Assembly (NCBI GenBank): GCA_030530775.1 | Contig: JAUMUG010000003.1 | Location: forward strand, 186,001-250,000 | Direction: 5' to 3' | DNA length: 64,000 nt | Source of the DNA: Lautropia sp. | Lineage (GTDB): Bacteria; Pseudomonadota; Gammaproteobacteria; Burkholderiales; Burkholderiaceae_E | Shown here: positions 27,545-36,336 of the stretch, in pieces | Position numbering within the stretch: the stretch's first letter is position 1 | Layout of the letters: each line of letters begins with the position of its first letter | Translations under genes and position numbers: made by a program | The notes under the pieces: generated by a model | Databases searched by the model: none | What the model was told of the DNA's origin: nothing | Seen by the model: the letters and a program-made list of their open reading frames with translations, nothing else

Positions 27545-30500
27545 TTGCAATCTTCCACTGACCGACTTCCTGCCGGCTTTGGCTCCTCGGATGCTTGGCT
27601 GCTGGCCAACATGCTGCCCAGCCGCCCGTCGGCGGCGCCATCGCAGGAAAAACAAAATGATACGCCGCCGCCCGTCGGCGAACGTGTCCGGATCATTGTA
27701 TGCGCCCAGCCAGCCGACTGCAGCCGCCTGGCAGCGGAAATCGCCTGGTTCTCGCCGGAGCTGGCCATCGCACGGCTGCCCGACTGGGAAACCCTGCCCT
27801 ACGATCACCTGTCGCCACATCAGGATCTGGTTTCGGAGCGGCTGTCGGCGCTCTACCGGCTGCAGCATCGCCAGCTGGATGTGCTGCTGGTGGCGGCCAG
27901 CACCGCCGCGCACCGACTACCGCCACCGTCGTGGTTGGCCTCGCGCACCTTCGATTTCCGGCAGGGGATGCGGCTGGATGAGCGGGGTCTGAAATCCCAG
28001 CTGACGCTGGCCGGCTACGAACACGTCGATCAGGTGCTGCGTCCCGGCGAATATTCGGTGCGCGGCGGGCTGATCGATCTGTTCCCGATGGGTTCACCGC
28101 TGCCCTACCGGCTCGATCTGTTCGACGACGAGATCGAAAGCATCCGCACCTTCGACCCCGACAGCCAGCGCAGCCTGTACCCGGTCGAGACCGTCAAGCT
28201 GCTGCCAGGGCGCGAGTTTCCGCTCGATGAAGCCGCCCGCATCGCCTTCCGGGGCCGCTGGCGCGAGCGCTTCGACGGCGATCCATCCAAGGTCACGCTC
28301 TACCGCGACATCGGCAACGGCGTGGCGCCCAACGGCATCGAATACTATCTGCCACTGTTTTTCGACGGCATGGCCACCCTGTTCGATTATCTGCCCGATG
28401 ACAGCGAACTGATCCTGCATGGAGATATCGAAGGCCAGCTGCAAGCGTTTCATGCCGACGCACGCCAGCGCCACGAGTTTCAGGGTCGGGACGCCGCCCG
28501 GCCGGCACTGCGCCCGGACGAGTTGTTTCTGAGCAGCGAACAATTCTTCATCCGCACCCATTCCTTCAAACGTCATGCCATCCCGGCCCCCTCGGCCCAG
28601 GCCATCGACACGCGGCCTGGTGTCACAACCGGAGGCCGACCCCGCCACCACGCCACCGCCGTGCCCGATGTCGCCGTCAACCGCCGGCTGACCGACCCGA
28701 TCCAATCACTGCGATGGCTGCTCGACACCCCTGGCCCGGTCGAGGGCGTGCACGAGAAGCGCCTGATTCTGGCCGAATCGCTGGGCCGGCGCGAAACGCT
28801 GCAGGAGCTGTTCCGTGATGCCGATCTGAAACTGGGAGTCGCAGAGAACTGGCGGGACGCAAGGAACCACGATGCCGACGTGGTCCTGACGGTGGGCCCG
28901 CTGCAACGCGGTTTCCGGCTGCTGTCGGGTGAACTGCTGCTGATCACCGAAAGCGAGCTGTTCCCGGCTTTCGTGCGCCGGACCGGTAAGGGTCGTCACG
29001 CCCAGGCCACTCAAGTGGACACGCTGATCCGCGATCTGTCGGAGCTGAAACCCGGCGACCCGGTGGTCCATGCCCAGCACGGCATCGGTCGCTACATGGG
29101 GCTGGTCAACATCGATCTGGGCGAAGGAACCACCGAGTTCCTGCACCTGACCTACGCCAACGACGCCACGCTCTACGTGCCGGTGGCCATGCTGCATCTG
29201 ATCGGCCGCTACACCGGCGCCGCACCGGAGAACACGCCGTTGCACACGCTGGGGTCCGGCCAGTGGGAGCGCGCCCGTCGCAAAGCCGCCGAGAAGGCAC
29301 GTGACACCGCTGCCGAGCTGCTCGATCTCTATGCGCGCCGAGCCGCCCGGCCCGGACATGCCTTCCCCTTCGATGCCAACGGCTATGCGGCCTTTGCCGA
29401 GGGCTTCGGCTTCGAGGAGACCCCCGATCAGCTGGCCGCCATCCATGCGGTCGTGCAGGATCTGACCTCCGCCAAGCCGATGGACCGGCTGGTGTGCGGC
29501 GACGTCGGCTTCGGCAAGACCGAGGTGGCGCTGCGCGCGGCCTTCGTGGCAGCGGCCTCGGGTCGGCAGGTTGCGGTACTGACACCCACCACACTGCTGG
29601 CCGAGCAGCATTTTCAGACCTTCAACGACCGGTTTTCGAGCTTTCCACTGACGGTGGCCGAGCTGTCGCGCTTTGGCACGGCCAAGTCGACCCGCGCCAT
29701 CGTCGACGGGCTGGCCGAGGGCAAGATCGATATCGTCATCGGCACCCACAAACTGCTGTCCAAAGAGGTGAAGTTCAAAGATCTGGGGCTGGTGATCATC
29801 GATGAAGAACACCGCTTCGGGGTGCGGCAGAAAGAGCAGCTGAAGAATCTGCGCGCCGAGATCGATGTGCTGACGCTGACGGCCACACCGATTCCACGCA
29901 CACTGGCGATGAGTCTGGAAGGCATCCGGGATTTTTCGGTGATCGCCACGGCACCACAGAAACGGCTGGCAATCCGCACTTTCGTGCGCAAGGAAACTCA
30001 AGGGACCATCCGGGAAGCGATGCTGCGCGAACTGAAACGCGGTGGGCAGGTCTATTTTCTGCACAACGAAGTCGGCACCATCGAGAACCGCCGGCAGGCG
30101 CTGGCCGAGCTGGTGCCGGAGGCGCGCATCGAGATCGCCCACGGTCAGATGCCGGAGCGGCAACTGGAACAGGTGATGCGGGATTTTCATCAGCAGCGTT
30201 TCAATGTGCTGCTGTGCACCACCATCATCGAGACCGGCATCGATGTGCCGACGGCCAACACCATCATCATGCACCGGGCCGACAAATTCGGTCTGGCGCA
30301 GCTGCATCAGCTGCGCGGCCGGGTCGGTCGTTCGCATCATCAGGCGTATGCCTATCTACTGATCCCCGACGAGGAAGCGATCACCAAGGATGCGACCAAG
30401 CGGCTCGAAGCGATCCAGATGATGGAAGAACTCGGTTCGGGCTTCTATCTGTCGATGCACGATCTGGAGATTCGCGGTGCCGGCGAGGTGCTGGGCGATT

Positions 30501-31177
30501 CACAATCGGGCGAGATGCAGGAAGTCGGTTTTACGCTCTATACCGAGATGCTGCAGCAGGCTGTCGAAGCGCTGAAATCGGGGCGTGAGCCGGATCTGGC
30601 GGCGACTCTGGCGCATGTGCCGGAGATCAAGCTGCATGCACCTGCTTTGTTGCCCGATGATTACTGCCCGGATGTGCATGAGCGACTGATGCTCTACAAG
30701 CGGCTGGCCAATGCCCGTGATACGGATACACTGGGGCAGCTACGCGAGGAGTTGGTCGATCGTTTCGGCAAACTGCCGGACGCAGGCCAGACGCTGATCG
30801 AAAGTCACCGGTTGCGGCTGATGGCCAGTGCCATCGGGCTGGCGAAGGTGGATGCGAGTGCGGATTCGATTCTGCTGCATTTCGATCCGCGACCGATGAC
30901 GCCGCCGGCGCAGATTCTGGCGTTTGCGCAGTCGCGCAAAGATACGAGTTTTGCGGGGCAGGACCGACTGCGGATCAAGGCGGGCAGCAGCGATACGGCC
31001 GAGCGTATCAAACTGGCGCGCAATGTGCTGCAGGCGCTGATGCCACCGGTTGCGGCGGCTTCTGCGTCGAAGGCCGAGGTCGATTCGGCCGCTGATGCCG
31101 CTTCGGTGCCGACAGTGCGACCGTCGTCGAAGCGGGCACGGAAGAAGGCGGCTTACAAGGCGGGGCAGAAGACTTAG
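27545..31177 (+). CDS. mfd: Transcription-repair coupling factor Mfd
   Basis: A 1210-residue superfamily 2 translocase that removes stalled RNA polymerase and recruits UvrA. In order: the UvrB-like N-terminal domains (with RLPDWETLPYDHLSPH), the RNA polymerase interaction domain (LKPGDPVVHAQHGIGRYMG), the RecG-like motor with Walker A GDVGFGKT (about residue 652) and DEEH (about 752), the QLRGRVGRSHHQAYAYL motif and the C-terminal TRCF domain. A Lys/Arg/Ala-rich tail follows. The start is TTG at 27545; ATG at 27611 is a shorter alternative. Confidence 0.97.
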   Translation: MQSSTDRLPAGFGSSDAWLLANMLPSRPSAAPSQEKQNDTPPPVGERVRIIVCAQPADCSRLAAEIAWFSPELAIARLPDWETLPYDHLSPHQDLVSERLSALYRLQHRQLDVLLVAASTAAHRLPPPSWLASRTFDFRQGMRLDERGLKSQLTLAGYEHVDQVLRPGEYSVRGGLIDLFPMGSPLPYRLDLFDDEIESIRTFDPDSQRSLYPVETVKLLPGREFPLDEAARIAFRGRWRERFDGDPSKVTLYRDIGNGVAPNGIEYYLPLFFDGMATLFDYLPDDSELILHGDIEGQLQAFHADARQRHEFQGRDAARPALRPDELFLSSEQFFIRTHSFKRHAIPAPSAQAIDTRPGVTTGGRPRHHATAVPDVAVNRRLTDPIQSLRWLLDTPGPVEGVHEKRLILAESLGRRETLQELFRDADLKLGVAENWRDARNHDADVVLTVGPLQRGFRLLSGELLLITESELFPAFVRRTGKGRHAQATQVDTLIRDLSELKPGDPVVHAQHGIGRYMGLVNIDLGEGTTEFLHLTYANDATLYVPVAMLHLIGRYTGAAPENTPLHTLGSGQWERARRKAAEKARDTAAELLDLYARRAARPGHAFPFDANGYAAFAEGFGFEETPDQLAAIHAVVQDLTSAKPMDRLVCGDVGFGKTEVALRAAFVAAASGRQVAVLTPTTLLAEQHFQTFNDRFSSFPLTVAELSRFGTAKSTRAIVDGLAEGKIDIVIGTHKLLSKEVKFKDLGLVIIDEEHRFGVRQKEQLKNLRAEIDVLTLTATPIPRTLAMSLEGIRDFSVIATAPQKRLAIRTFVRKETQGTIREAMLRELKRGGQVYFLHNEVGTIENRRQALAELVPEARIEIAHGQMPERQLEQVMRDFHQQRFNVLLCTTIIETGIDVPTANTIIMHRADKFGLAQLHQLRGRVGRSHHQAYAYLLIPDEEAITKDATKRLEAIQMMEELGSGFYLSMHDLEIRGAGEVLGDSQSGEMQEVGFTLYTEMLQQAVEALKSGREPDLAATLAHVPEIKLHAPALLPDDYCPDVHERLMLYKRLANARDTDTLGQLREELVDRFGKLPDAGQTLIESHRLRLMASAIGLAKVDASADSILLHFDPRPMTPPAQILAFAQSRKDTSFAGQDRLRIKAGSSDTAERIKLARNVLQALMPPVAAASASKAEVDSAADAASVPTVRPSSKRARKKAAYKAGQKT

Positions 31178-31556
31178 GAGATGACACGGTTCCGATCCCG
31201 GATTGCTTGACGCGAAAAAGTGGCATCACGCGTGCTTGGGGATTCGTCATGCCGGAATCCCGCGCTGCTGCCGGGAATGCCTCGGCCATTCGAGTCTTGT
31301 GTCCATGAAGCGGAGCAATGCACGTCCGCAGTTCGGGATGGCCGGTAGCCATTCAGTGCCATCGATGAAACGCAGCGAAACGGCAAGCCGAATGCCCGCC
31401 CGCCGCACTGGACGCTTCTCATTGAAGGCGAACGACCCCGTGTCGATTCGACTCGAGACTGACCGGCGCGGCTCGAAGCCTTCGAGCGCTGGACAGACTG
31501 GAAGTCGCCTGCGTCCTATCGTGCACGGATATTCAGCCACCACGATCGTTTCTATA

Positions 31557-31573
31557 AAAACAAATATTGTTTT
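31557..31573. promoter_or_regulatory. Candidate operator 1: perfect inverted repeat over the -35 region
   Basis: AAAACAA-ATA-TTGTTTT, a perfect 7-3-7 inverted repeat, covers the -35 hexamer (31567-31572) of the promoter upstream of the Xre-type antitoxin. Antitoxin autorepression at such sites is typical of toxin-antitoxin operons. Confidence 0.5.
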
Positions 31574-31595
31574 ATTTAAAACGATCCACTATAAT
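31567..31595 (+). promoter_or_regulatory. Sigma-70 promoter of the RES/Xre toxin-antitoxin operon
   Basis: TTGTTT (31567-31572), a 17-base spacer and a perfect TATAAT (31590-31595). This is the best-looking sigma-70 promoter in the window, about 150 bases before the antitoxin ATG. Confidence 0.7.
31569..31582. promoter_or_regulatory. Candidate operator 2: inverted repeat in the promoter spacer
   Basis: GTTTTA-TT-TAAAAC has perfect 6-bp arms and overlaps operator 1 and the spacer between -35 and -10. Confidence 0.45.
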
Positions 31596-31748
31596 CGGCT
31601 CAAGCGCTTGGAAGGCCTGGCCCGGATGAGCGGCATGGACTGATCCTCGAGGGCGAGCATACCCGACGGTATCCGACGGTCTTGACCATGCCCTTCCCGG
31701 ACAACCGCCCCAGGCAAGCATGCATGGAAACACCGCAGGAGCACAAAC

Positions 31749-32147
31749 ATGGGAGCCTTTGTCGACCGGGATGCCATCATGGCCTCGCAGGACCGTGGCG
31801 CGCTGGCCCGGATGATCATGACGCTGCTGGACCACTGGCAGCTGAGTACCGAGGATCAAGCAGCGTTGCTGGGTATTGCGCCCAGCAATCGGGCGGCGCT
31901 GTCCAACTATCGCAATGGCAAACCGATCGGCACCAGTCGCGACCAGTACGAACGGGTCGGACATCTGCTGGGCATCCACAAAAATCTGCGGCTGCTGTTT
32001 CCACACAATCGCGACCTGGCCTATCGCTGGATGAGTACACGCAACAAAGCCTTCGACAACCTGACGCCGGTCGAAGTGGTGAAGGAATGGGGCTTTGCCG
32101 GGTTGCTGATGGTGCGCAGCTATCTGGATCGTGCCCGTGGGGTCTGA
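31749..32147 (+). CDS. Xre/MbcA/ParS-type antitoxin
   Basis: A 132-residue protein with an N-terminal helix-turn-helix-like region (about 20-75, including [26 protein letters not shown]) and a C-terminal toxin-binding DUF2384-like segment ending [22 protein letters not shown] and RSYLDRARG. This family neutralises RES-domain toxins and usually represses its own operon. GCAGGAG lies 8 bases before the ATG. The RES-domain gene follows at once, as expected for a Xre-RES pair. Confidence 0.88.
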   Translation: MGAFVDRDAIMASQDRGALARMIMTLLDHWQLSTEDQAALLGIAPSNRAALSNYRNGKPIGTSRDQYERVGHLLGIHKNLRLLFPHNRDLAYRWMSTRNKAFDNLTPVEVVKEWGFAGLLMVRSYLDRARGV

Positions 32148-32163
32148 GCGGGGTGAAGCAGGC

Positions 32164-32913
32164 ATGAACACGCTGTTCGCCCATCTGAGCCTCACCGATA
32201 TCCAACGGGATGTCGCCCGCAATATCGTGTCGCTGCATCGGTCGCAGGATTTGTTCGATGATCTGAGCGATGATGCGGCCGACTGGCTGCTGGCACAGCG
32301 GATCGAAGATGAGGTGAAACCACCGCCCTATCGTTCGCGCACGCCCATCATCGATCGCCCGTTCGAGGATGCCGCCTGGTTCGACGCCATCATCTGGCCT
32401 TTCAAGCATTGGCAGGCCAGCCGGTTTTCCGATGGCAGCTTTGGAGTCTGGTACGGTTCGGATTCGGTCGAAACAACCGTGCATGAAACGGCCTATCACT
32501 GGTACAGGAACCTGCTGAGCGACGCCGGTTTCGAGCGCCTTGAAGTCGTAGCCGAGCGCAAGGTGTATTCGGTACGCTGCGAAGCGGCATTGCTCGACCT
32601 GCGCAAGGCGGCCAGGCGTCATCCCGATCTGCTGCATCCATCCGACTACCACGCCTGCCAATCGGTCGGTGCCCGCATCCACCGCGAAGGCCATCCGGGG
32701 CTGCTGACCCCATCGGTGCGCCGGCCCACCGGCGAAAACATTGCCATCTTCAATCCGGCCGTGCTGTCCAATCCACGGCACAACTGCCAGCTGACTTACC
32801 GGATCGATGGCGACCGAATCCTGGTCGAAAAGCAGCCAGGAGAAATCTGGCTCGACTTGGCGTTGGCCGAGATTCACGCACCGTGGAAAACCACGGTGGC
32901 AACGCGCTCGTAG
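32164..32913 (+). CDS. RES-domain toxin
   Basis: A 249-residue protein of the RES family, whose studied members deplete cellular NAD+. The Arg-Glu-Ser residues that name the family are visible as R87 ([13 protein letters not shown]), E108 ([12 protein letters not shown]) and S202 (NPAVLSNPR). This is longer than minimal RES toxins (about 150-190), with an extra N-terminal helical region of about 80 residues. The ATG, 17 bases after the antitoxin stop, is preferred; a GTG at 32131 overlapping the antitoxin is possible. Confidence 0.88.
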   Translation: MNTLFAHLSLTDIQRDVARNIVSLHRSQDLFDDLSDDAADWLLAQRIEDEVKPPPYRSRTPIIDRPFEDAAWFDAIIWPFKHWQASRFSDGSFGVWYGSDSVETTVHETAYHWYRNLLSDAGFERLEVVAERKVYSVRCEAALLDLRKAARRHPDLLHPSDYHACQSVGARIHREGHPGLLTPSVRRPTGENIAIFNPAVLSNPRHNCQLTYRIDGDRILVEKQPGEIWLDLALAEIHAPWKTTVATRS

Positions 32914-32973
32914 GTCGGGCATTGCAGTCGAGTGCGCTCATTCATTTTCCCCTCTTCGTTTGATGCCCGGTTC

Positions 32974-33852
32974 ATGAACACGACCCATAATCAACTGATC
33001 GCCCAGAAACAATCCGCGCTGGATGCATCCATTATCGCTGCCATCAGTGCCCGGGTCGGCAGCGAGCCGATTGCACAAGACGGCAACTGTGCCCGTTGGC
33101 TGGCCGAGCCCCTGACTGCGGACGAACTGGACGCCCTGGCCCGGCTGCACGGAGTCGATGGCGCCAACGTACCCCAGGGCACCCGGTTGAACGATTACAA
33201 GCTGCTGGCGATCGACATGGATTCGACGCTGGTGACGATGGAAACGCTCGATGAAATCGCCGATATGGCGGGGCTGAAAGAAGAGGTCTCGGCGATTACC
33301 GAAGCGGCGATGCGCGGCGAGATCAAGGATTTCAAGGAAAGCCTCGAGCGGCGGATGGCGCTGCTCGAGGGTGTCGGTCTCGGACTGATCCAGCGCGTCT
33401 ATCAGGAACGCCTGCATCTGTCACCCGGCGCCGAAGCATTGCTGAAAGCGGCCAAACAGGCGGGTCTCAGAACCCTGCTGGTCTCGGGCGGATTCACACA
33501 CTTCACCGAGCCGCTGAAGGAACGGCTCGATTTCGATTTCGCCTTTGCCAATCAGTTCGATATCGTCAACGACCGCCTGACCGGGCGTGTGCTCGGGCCG
33601 ATCGTCGATGCTGCCTTCAAGGCCGATGCGGTACGCGAATGCTGTACGGCGATCGGCTGTGATCCGGCACAGGTGATTGCCATCGGCGATGGTGCCAATG
33701 ACCTGGGCATGATGGGCATTGCTGGCCTGTCGGTCGGCTATCACGCCAAGCCCATCGTCCGCCAGCATGCCACCTGGTCGGTACGGATCGGAGGGCTGGA
33801 TACGGTGCTGGGCTGGATGGACGGAGCGGTTCCGCAGAAATCGTCCTGCTGA
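32974..33852 (+). CDS. serB: Phosphoserine phosphatase
   Basis: A 292-residue HAD-superfamily enzyme that makes L-serine from phosphoserine. The catalytic motif DMDSTLVTME has nucleophile D81 and D83; LLVSGGF and GDGANDLGMM supply motifs II-IV. The N-terminal 70 residues form the usual small accessory region. The frame is open 42 bases upstream, but similarity favours MNTTH. In Burkholderiales serB commonly follows mfd; here the toxin-antitoxin pair separates them. Confidence 0.95.
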   Translation: MNTTHNQLIAQKQSALDASIIAAISARVGSEPIAQDGNCARWLAEPLTADELDALARLHGVDGANVPQGTRLNDYKLLAIDMDSTLVTMETLDEIADMAGLKEEVSAITEAAMRGEIKDFKESLERRMALLEGVGLGLIQRVYQERLHLSPGAEALLKAAKQAGLRTLLVSGGFTHFTEPLKERLDFDFAFANQFDIVNDRLTGRVLGPIVDAAFKADAVRECCTAIGCDPAQVIAIGDGANDLGMMGIAGLSVGYHAKPIVRQHATWSVRIGGLDTVLGWMDGAVPQKSSC

Positions 33853-34201
33853 GCACACCTGTCGCCCCATTGTCTGCCGGGCCGGACAGACGAATCATCG
33901 TCCCGACTGTCGACTGCCGATATCCGTGCCGCTCCTGTGGCCTTCGGCTACACTGAACCGATATGCCGAGCGACGGGACATTGGGCTTTTCCGAATCGAT
34001 GCGCTGAATGATGGAGGCCGCGCTGATGGAGGCCGCGCCCGGGTGGAGGTGGAGCCTGTCACGGGACATGAAGCCAGCCATGCCGAGCCGTTGCGGAGCA
34101 TGCGGATGACCGGAGGCGTTGCAGGATCGGAACATGCCATCGGCCCGAGCCTCTGACGCGGGCAATCACCGAAGCGGCACATTTTGGGGAAGGAACGACG
34201 G
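33853..34201. other. Intergenic region between serB and the ATPase-PIN-ligase cassette
   Basis: These 349 bases hold no recognisable gene. They contain a 15-bp tandem duplication (34009-34038) and end with a strong ribosome binding site for the ATPase gene. No clear sigma-70 promoter was found. Confidence 0.45.
34009..34038 (+). repeat. 15-bp perfect tandem duplication
   Basis: TGATGGAGGCCGCGC occurs twice in direct succession, about 165 bases before the ATPase start. It resembles a replication-slippage product. Confidence 0.8.
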
Positions 34202-35770
34202 ATGCTGACGCAACTGCGGATTCAGAACTTCAAAGCCTGGCAGGACACCGGCCCGATCCGGCTGGCACCGCTGACCGTCATTTTCGGCGCGAACAGCGCC
34301 GGCAAGAGCAGCCTGGGGCAGCTGATGCTGGCCCTGCAGCAGACGGCCCGGCGCACCGAGCGCCGACCTGCGCTGTTTCTGGGAGACGCCGGCAGCCCGA
34401 TCGATCTGGGCGGTTTCGTGGATTGCATCCATGGTCGCGACTTGAACCGGGCGCTCGCTTTCGAGATTGGCTGGCAGCTGCCCGCCCCGCTCGCACTGGG
34501 TGACCCCTGCCACCCACGAGCGCACTATCGGGGGGAGCAGATGAGGCTGGCAGTCGAGTTGCAGGCCGACCCCCAGGCCCAGCCCGAAGTGCGTCGCCTG
34601 CATTATGAACTGCTGACCCGACGACAGCCCGTGCTGGACGTATCATGGTGCAGAGACCCGGTGTCGAATCAGACATATCGACTGAACACCAGCCGCTACC
34701 CACTGCAACGCGCAGAACGGCGCCCCTGGCCGCTGCAAGCCCCCGAGAAGTTCTATCGCCTGTCCGAGCGCTGCGTGGCCCGCTATGAAAACGCAGGCTT
34801 TCTGACCGATTTTGCGCTGGCTACCGAGGCGATGCTGGACGGCATCCACTATCTCGGCCCTTTCCGGCACCGGCCGCAGCGCCAGCATGGCTGGGATGGC
34901 CAGACGCCGACCAGCGTCGGCCAGATGGGCGAGCATACGATCGGTGCCCTGCTGTCGGCTCAGGCCGCCGGCCGCCGTCTGGCGTGCCGTGCCGGCGAAG
35001 AACCGCAGCGCTTTGGCGAGTTCATCGCCGGCTGGCTGCAGCAGCTGGGTATCATCCACGGTTTCTCGGTTCATCCGACCGACCGGCACCGCGGTTTCGA
35101 GGTCCGGATAAGGACCAGCCCTCATCTGCCCGAAGTGCCGATCAGCGACGTCGGCTTCGGTGTGTCGCAGTTGCTGCCGGCACTGGTGCAAGCATTCTAT
35201 GTGCCCCCCGACAGCACGGTCTGGATCGAACAACCCGAGATCCATCTGCATCCACAGGTGCAGGCCGAGCTGGCCGATGTGTTCATCTGTGCGATCCAGG
35301 CCACCGAGAACGGTCTACCCCGCAACACGCAGCTGGTCCTGGAGAGTCATTCCGAGTACTTTCTGAACCGGCTGCAACGCCGTGTCGCCGAAGGCAGCAT
35401 CGAGGCCGATCAGGTGGCGGTTTATTTCTGCCGACGCAGTGGCGATCATGCCGAGCTGGATCCACTGCGGCTGAACGCCTATGGCGAAATCGAAAACTGG
35501 CCCGAGAATTTTTTTGGTGACGAAATGGCCGACATCGCCGGCCGCAGCTTGGCGGCGCTGCAAAGAAAACGCCGCCAGCGCGAAGAGCCCGCGGTGCACG
35601 GTCAAAAACACGAAGCTCGAGAACACGAAGCGCACGATCGAGGTCTTCGAAACCACCCACGGCACCACGACGCCACTGAACGATTGCCGAGCTCGGCGGA
35701 CGAACGCGCCCCGGGCGATGCGCGGACACCAGCACAGCACACGCCACAGCAGCCCTGTGAGCCATCATGA
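34202..35770 (+). CDS. AAA ATPase with ABC-type head (DUF3696/OLD-like)
   Basis: A 522-residue ATPase of the AAA_21/OLD-like superfamily. Numbering from the upstream TTG at 34184 (6 codons earlier): Walker A GANSAGKS (35-42), signature-like SDVGFGVSQLLP (321-332), Walker B VWIEQPEIHLHP (346-357) and H-loop LVLESHSEYF (384-393). The following GEIENWPENFFGDEMADI resembles the DUF3696 C-terminal domain. No TOPRIM nuclease is attached and there are no membrane helices, so it is not an ABC exporter. A His/Arg/Glu-rich tail of about 65 residues follows. GGGGAAGGA 7 bases upstream fixes the ATG. The stop overlaps the PIN gene start (ATGA). Confidence 0.85.
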   Translation: MLTQLRIQNFKAWQDTGPIRLAPLTVIFGANSAGKSSLGQLMLALQQTARRTERRPALFLGDAGSPIDLGGFVDCIHGRDLNRALAFEIGWQLPAPLALGDPCHPRAHYRGEQMRLAVELQADPQAQPEVRRLHYELLTRRQPVLDVSWCRDPVSNQTYRLNTSRYPLQRAERRPWPLQAPEKFYRLSERCVARYENAGFLTDFALATEAMLDGIHYLGPFRHRPQRQHGWDGQTPTSVGQMGEHTIGALLSAQAAGRRLACRAGEEPQRFGEFIAGWLQQLGIIHGFSVHPTDRHRGFEVRIRTSPHLPEVPISDVGFGVSQLLPALVQAFYVPPDSTVWIEQPEIHLHPQVQAELADVFICAIQATENGLPRNTQLVLESHSEYFLNRLQRRVAEGSIEADQVAVYFCRRSGDHAELDPLRLNAYGEIENWPENFFGDEMADIAGRSLAALQRKRRQREEPAVHGQKHEAREHEAHDRGLRNHPRHHDATERLPSSADERAPGDARTPAQHTPQQPCEPS

Positions 35771-36336
35771 AAGCCGTGATCGACACCAATGTGCTGCTGG
35801 TGGCCAACGCCCGGCATCCGGAAGTCTCCGAAGCCTGTGTGGCCACCTGCATCGAACGGCTGCAGCAGATTCAGGCCGAGGGTCGGGTCGTCGTCGATGA
35901 CGGCTTCCGGATACTCGGCGAGTACATGAACAAATGCCGGCTGAATCCGCCCAAAGGGGTGGGTGATGTGTTTCTGAAATGGCTGCTGCGCCAGATGGAC
36001 AACCCGGAACACGTCGAACTCGTGACGTTGACCGAGCGTGCCGAAGATCAGTTCGTCGAATTTCCCGATTCGGCGCTGGAAGACCGCTTCGATGCCTCCG
36101 ACCGGAAATTTGCCGCCGTTGCCCATGCCCACCCCGAGCATCCGCCGATCTGGCAGGCGGCCGATTGCAAATGGATCGACTGGTGGCCGGCCTTGCGCGA
36201 CAGCGGCGTTATAGTGGAGTTTTTGTGCCCCGAGGATGCCTGCCAGTTCTACCGCAGTAAGTTCCCTCGGCGACCCAAGCCCAGGCTACCGTCGGCCGCC
36301 CACCCCGTTGTGCCCCACTCCAAACGACGACCATGA
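35767..36336 (+). CDS. PIN-domain nuclease-like protein
   Basis: A 189-residue protein with a PIN-like nuclease fold. It begins with AVIDTNVLL (D6), then E52 in LGEYMNK, D112 in DASDRKFAAVA and D133, matching the usual acidic constellation. PIN proteins are metal-dependent RNases. It is longer than VapC toxins (about 130) and has a basic C-terminal tail. There is no small VapB-like antitoxin beside it. Four-base overlaps tie it to the ATPase upstream and the RNA ligase downstream, suggesting one complex or pathway. The substrate is unknown. Confidence 0.78.
   Translation: MKAVIDTNVLLVANARHPEVSEACVATCIERLQQIQAEGRVVVDDGFRILGEYMNKCRLNPPKGVGDVFLKWLLRQMDNPEHVELVTLTERAEDQFVEFPDSALEDRFDASDRKFAAVAHAHPEHPPIWQAADCKWIDWWPALRDSGVIVEFLCPEDACQFYRSKFPRRPKPRLPSAAHPVVPHSKRRP

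Larger units (their letters stand above)
31178..31748. other. Intergenic region between mfd and the RES/Xre locus
   Basis: These 571 bases hold no recognisable gene. The first 370 are GC-rich. An AT-rich patch at about 31550-31600 holds the promoter and overlapping inverted repeats described separately, and the following 150 bases would be an untranslated leader. Confidence 0.5.

Noticed and set aside
25894..27641. IspDF fusion protein
   Set aside because: ispD ends with a TGA before the conserved IspF domain, and the two lie in different frames joined only by a TTGA overlap.
28706..30340. Open frame of about 540 codons antisense to mfd
   Set aside because: Mfd motifs on the plus strand are unmistakable; the antisense translation is His/Gln-rich and unlike any protein.
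34202..35770. ABC transporter ATPase
   Set aside because: A large insertion separates Walker A and B, there is no permease partner, and the C-terminus is DUF3696-like.
35767..36336. VapC toxin of a VapBC pair
   Set aside because: No short antitoxin gene is adjacent, the protein is longer than VapC, and it is locked between the ATPase and ligase genes.
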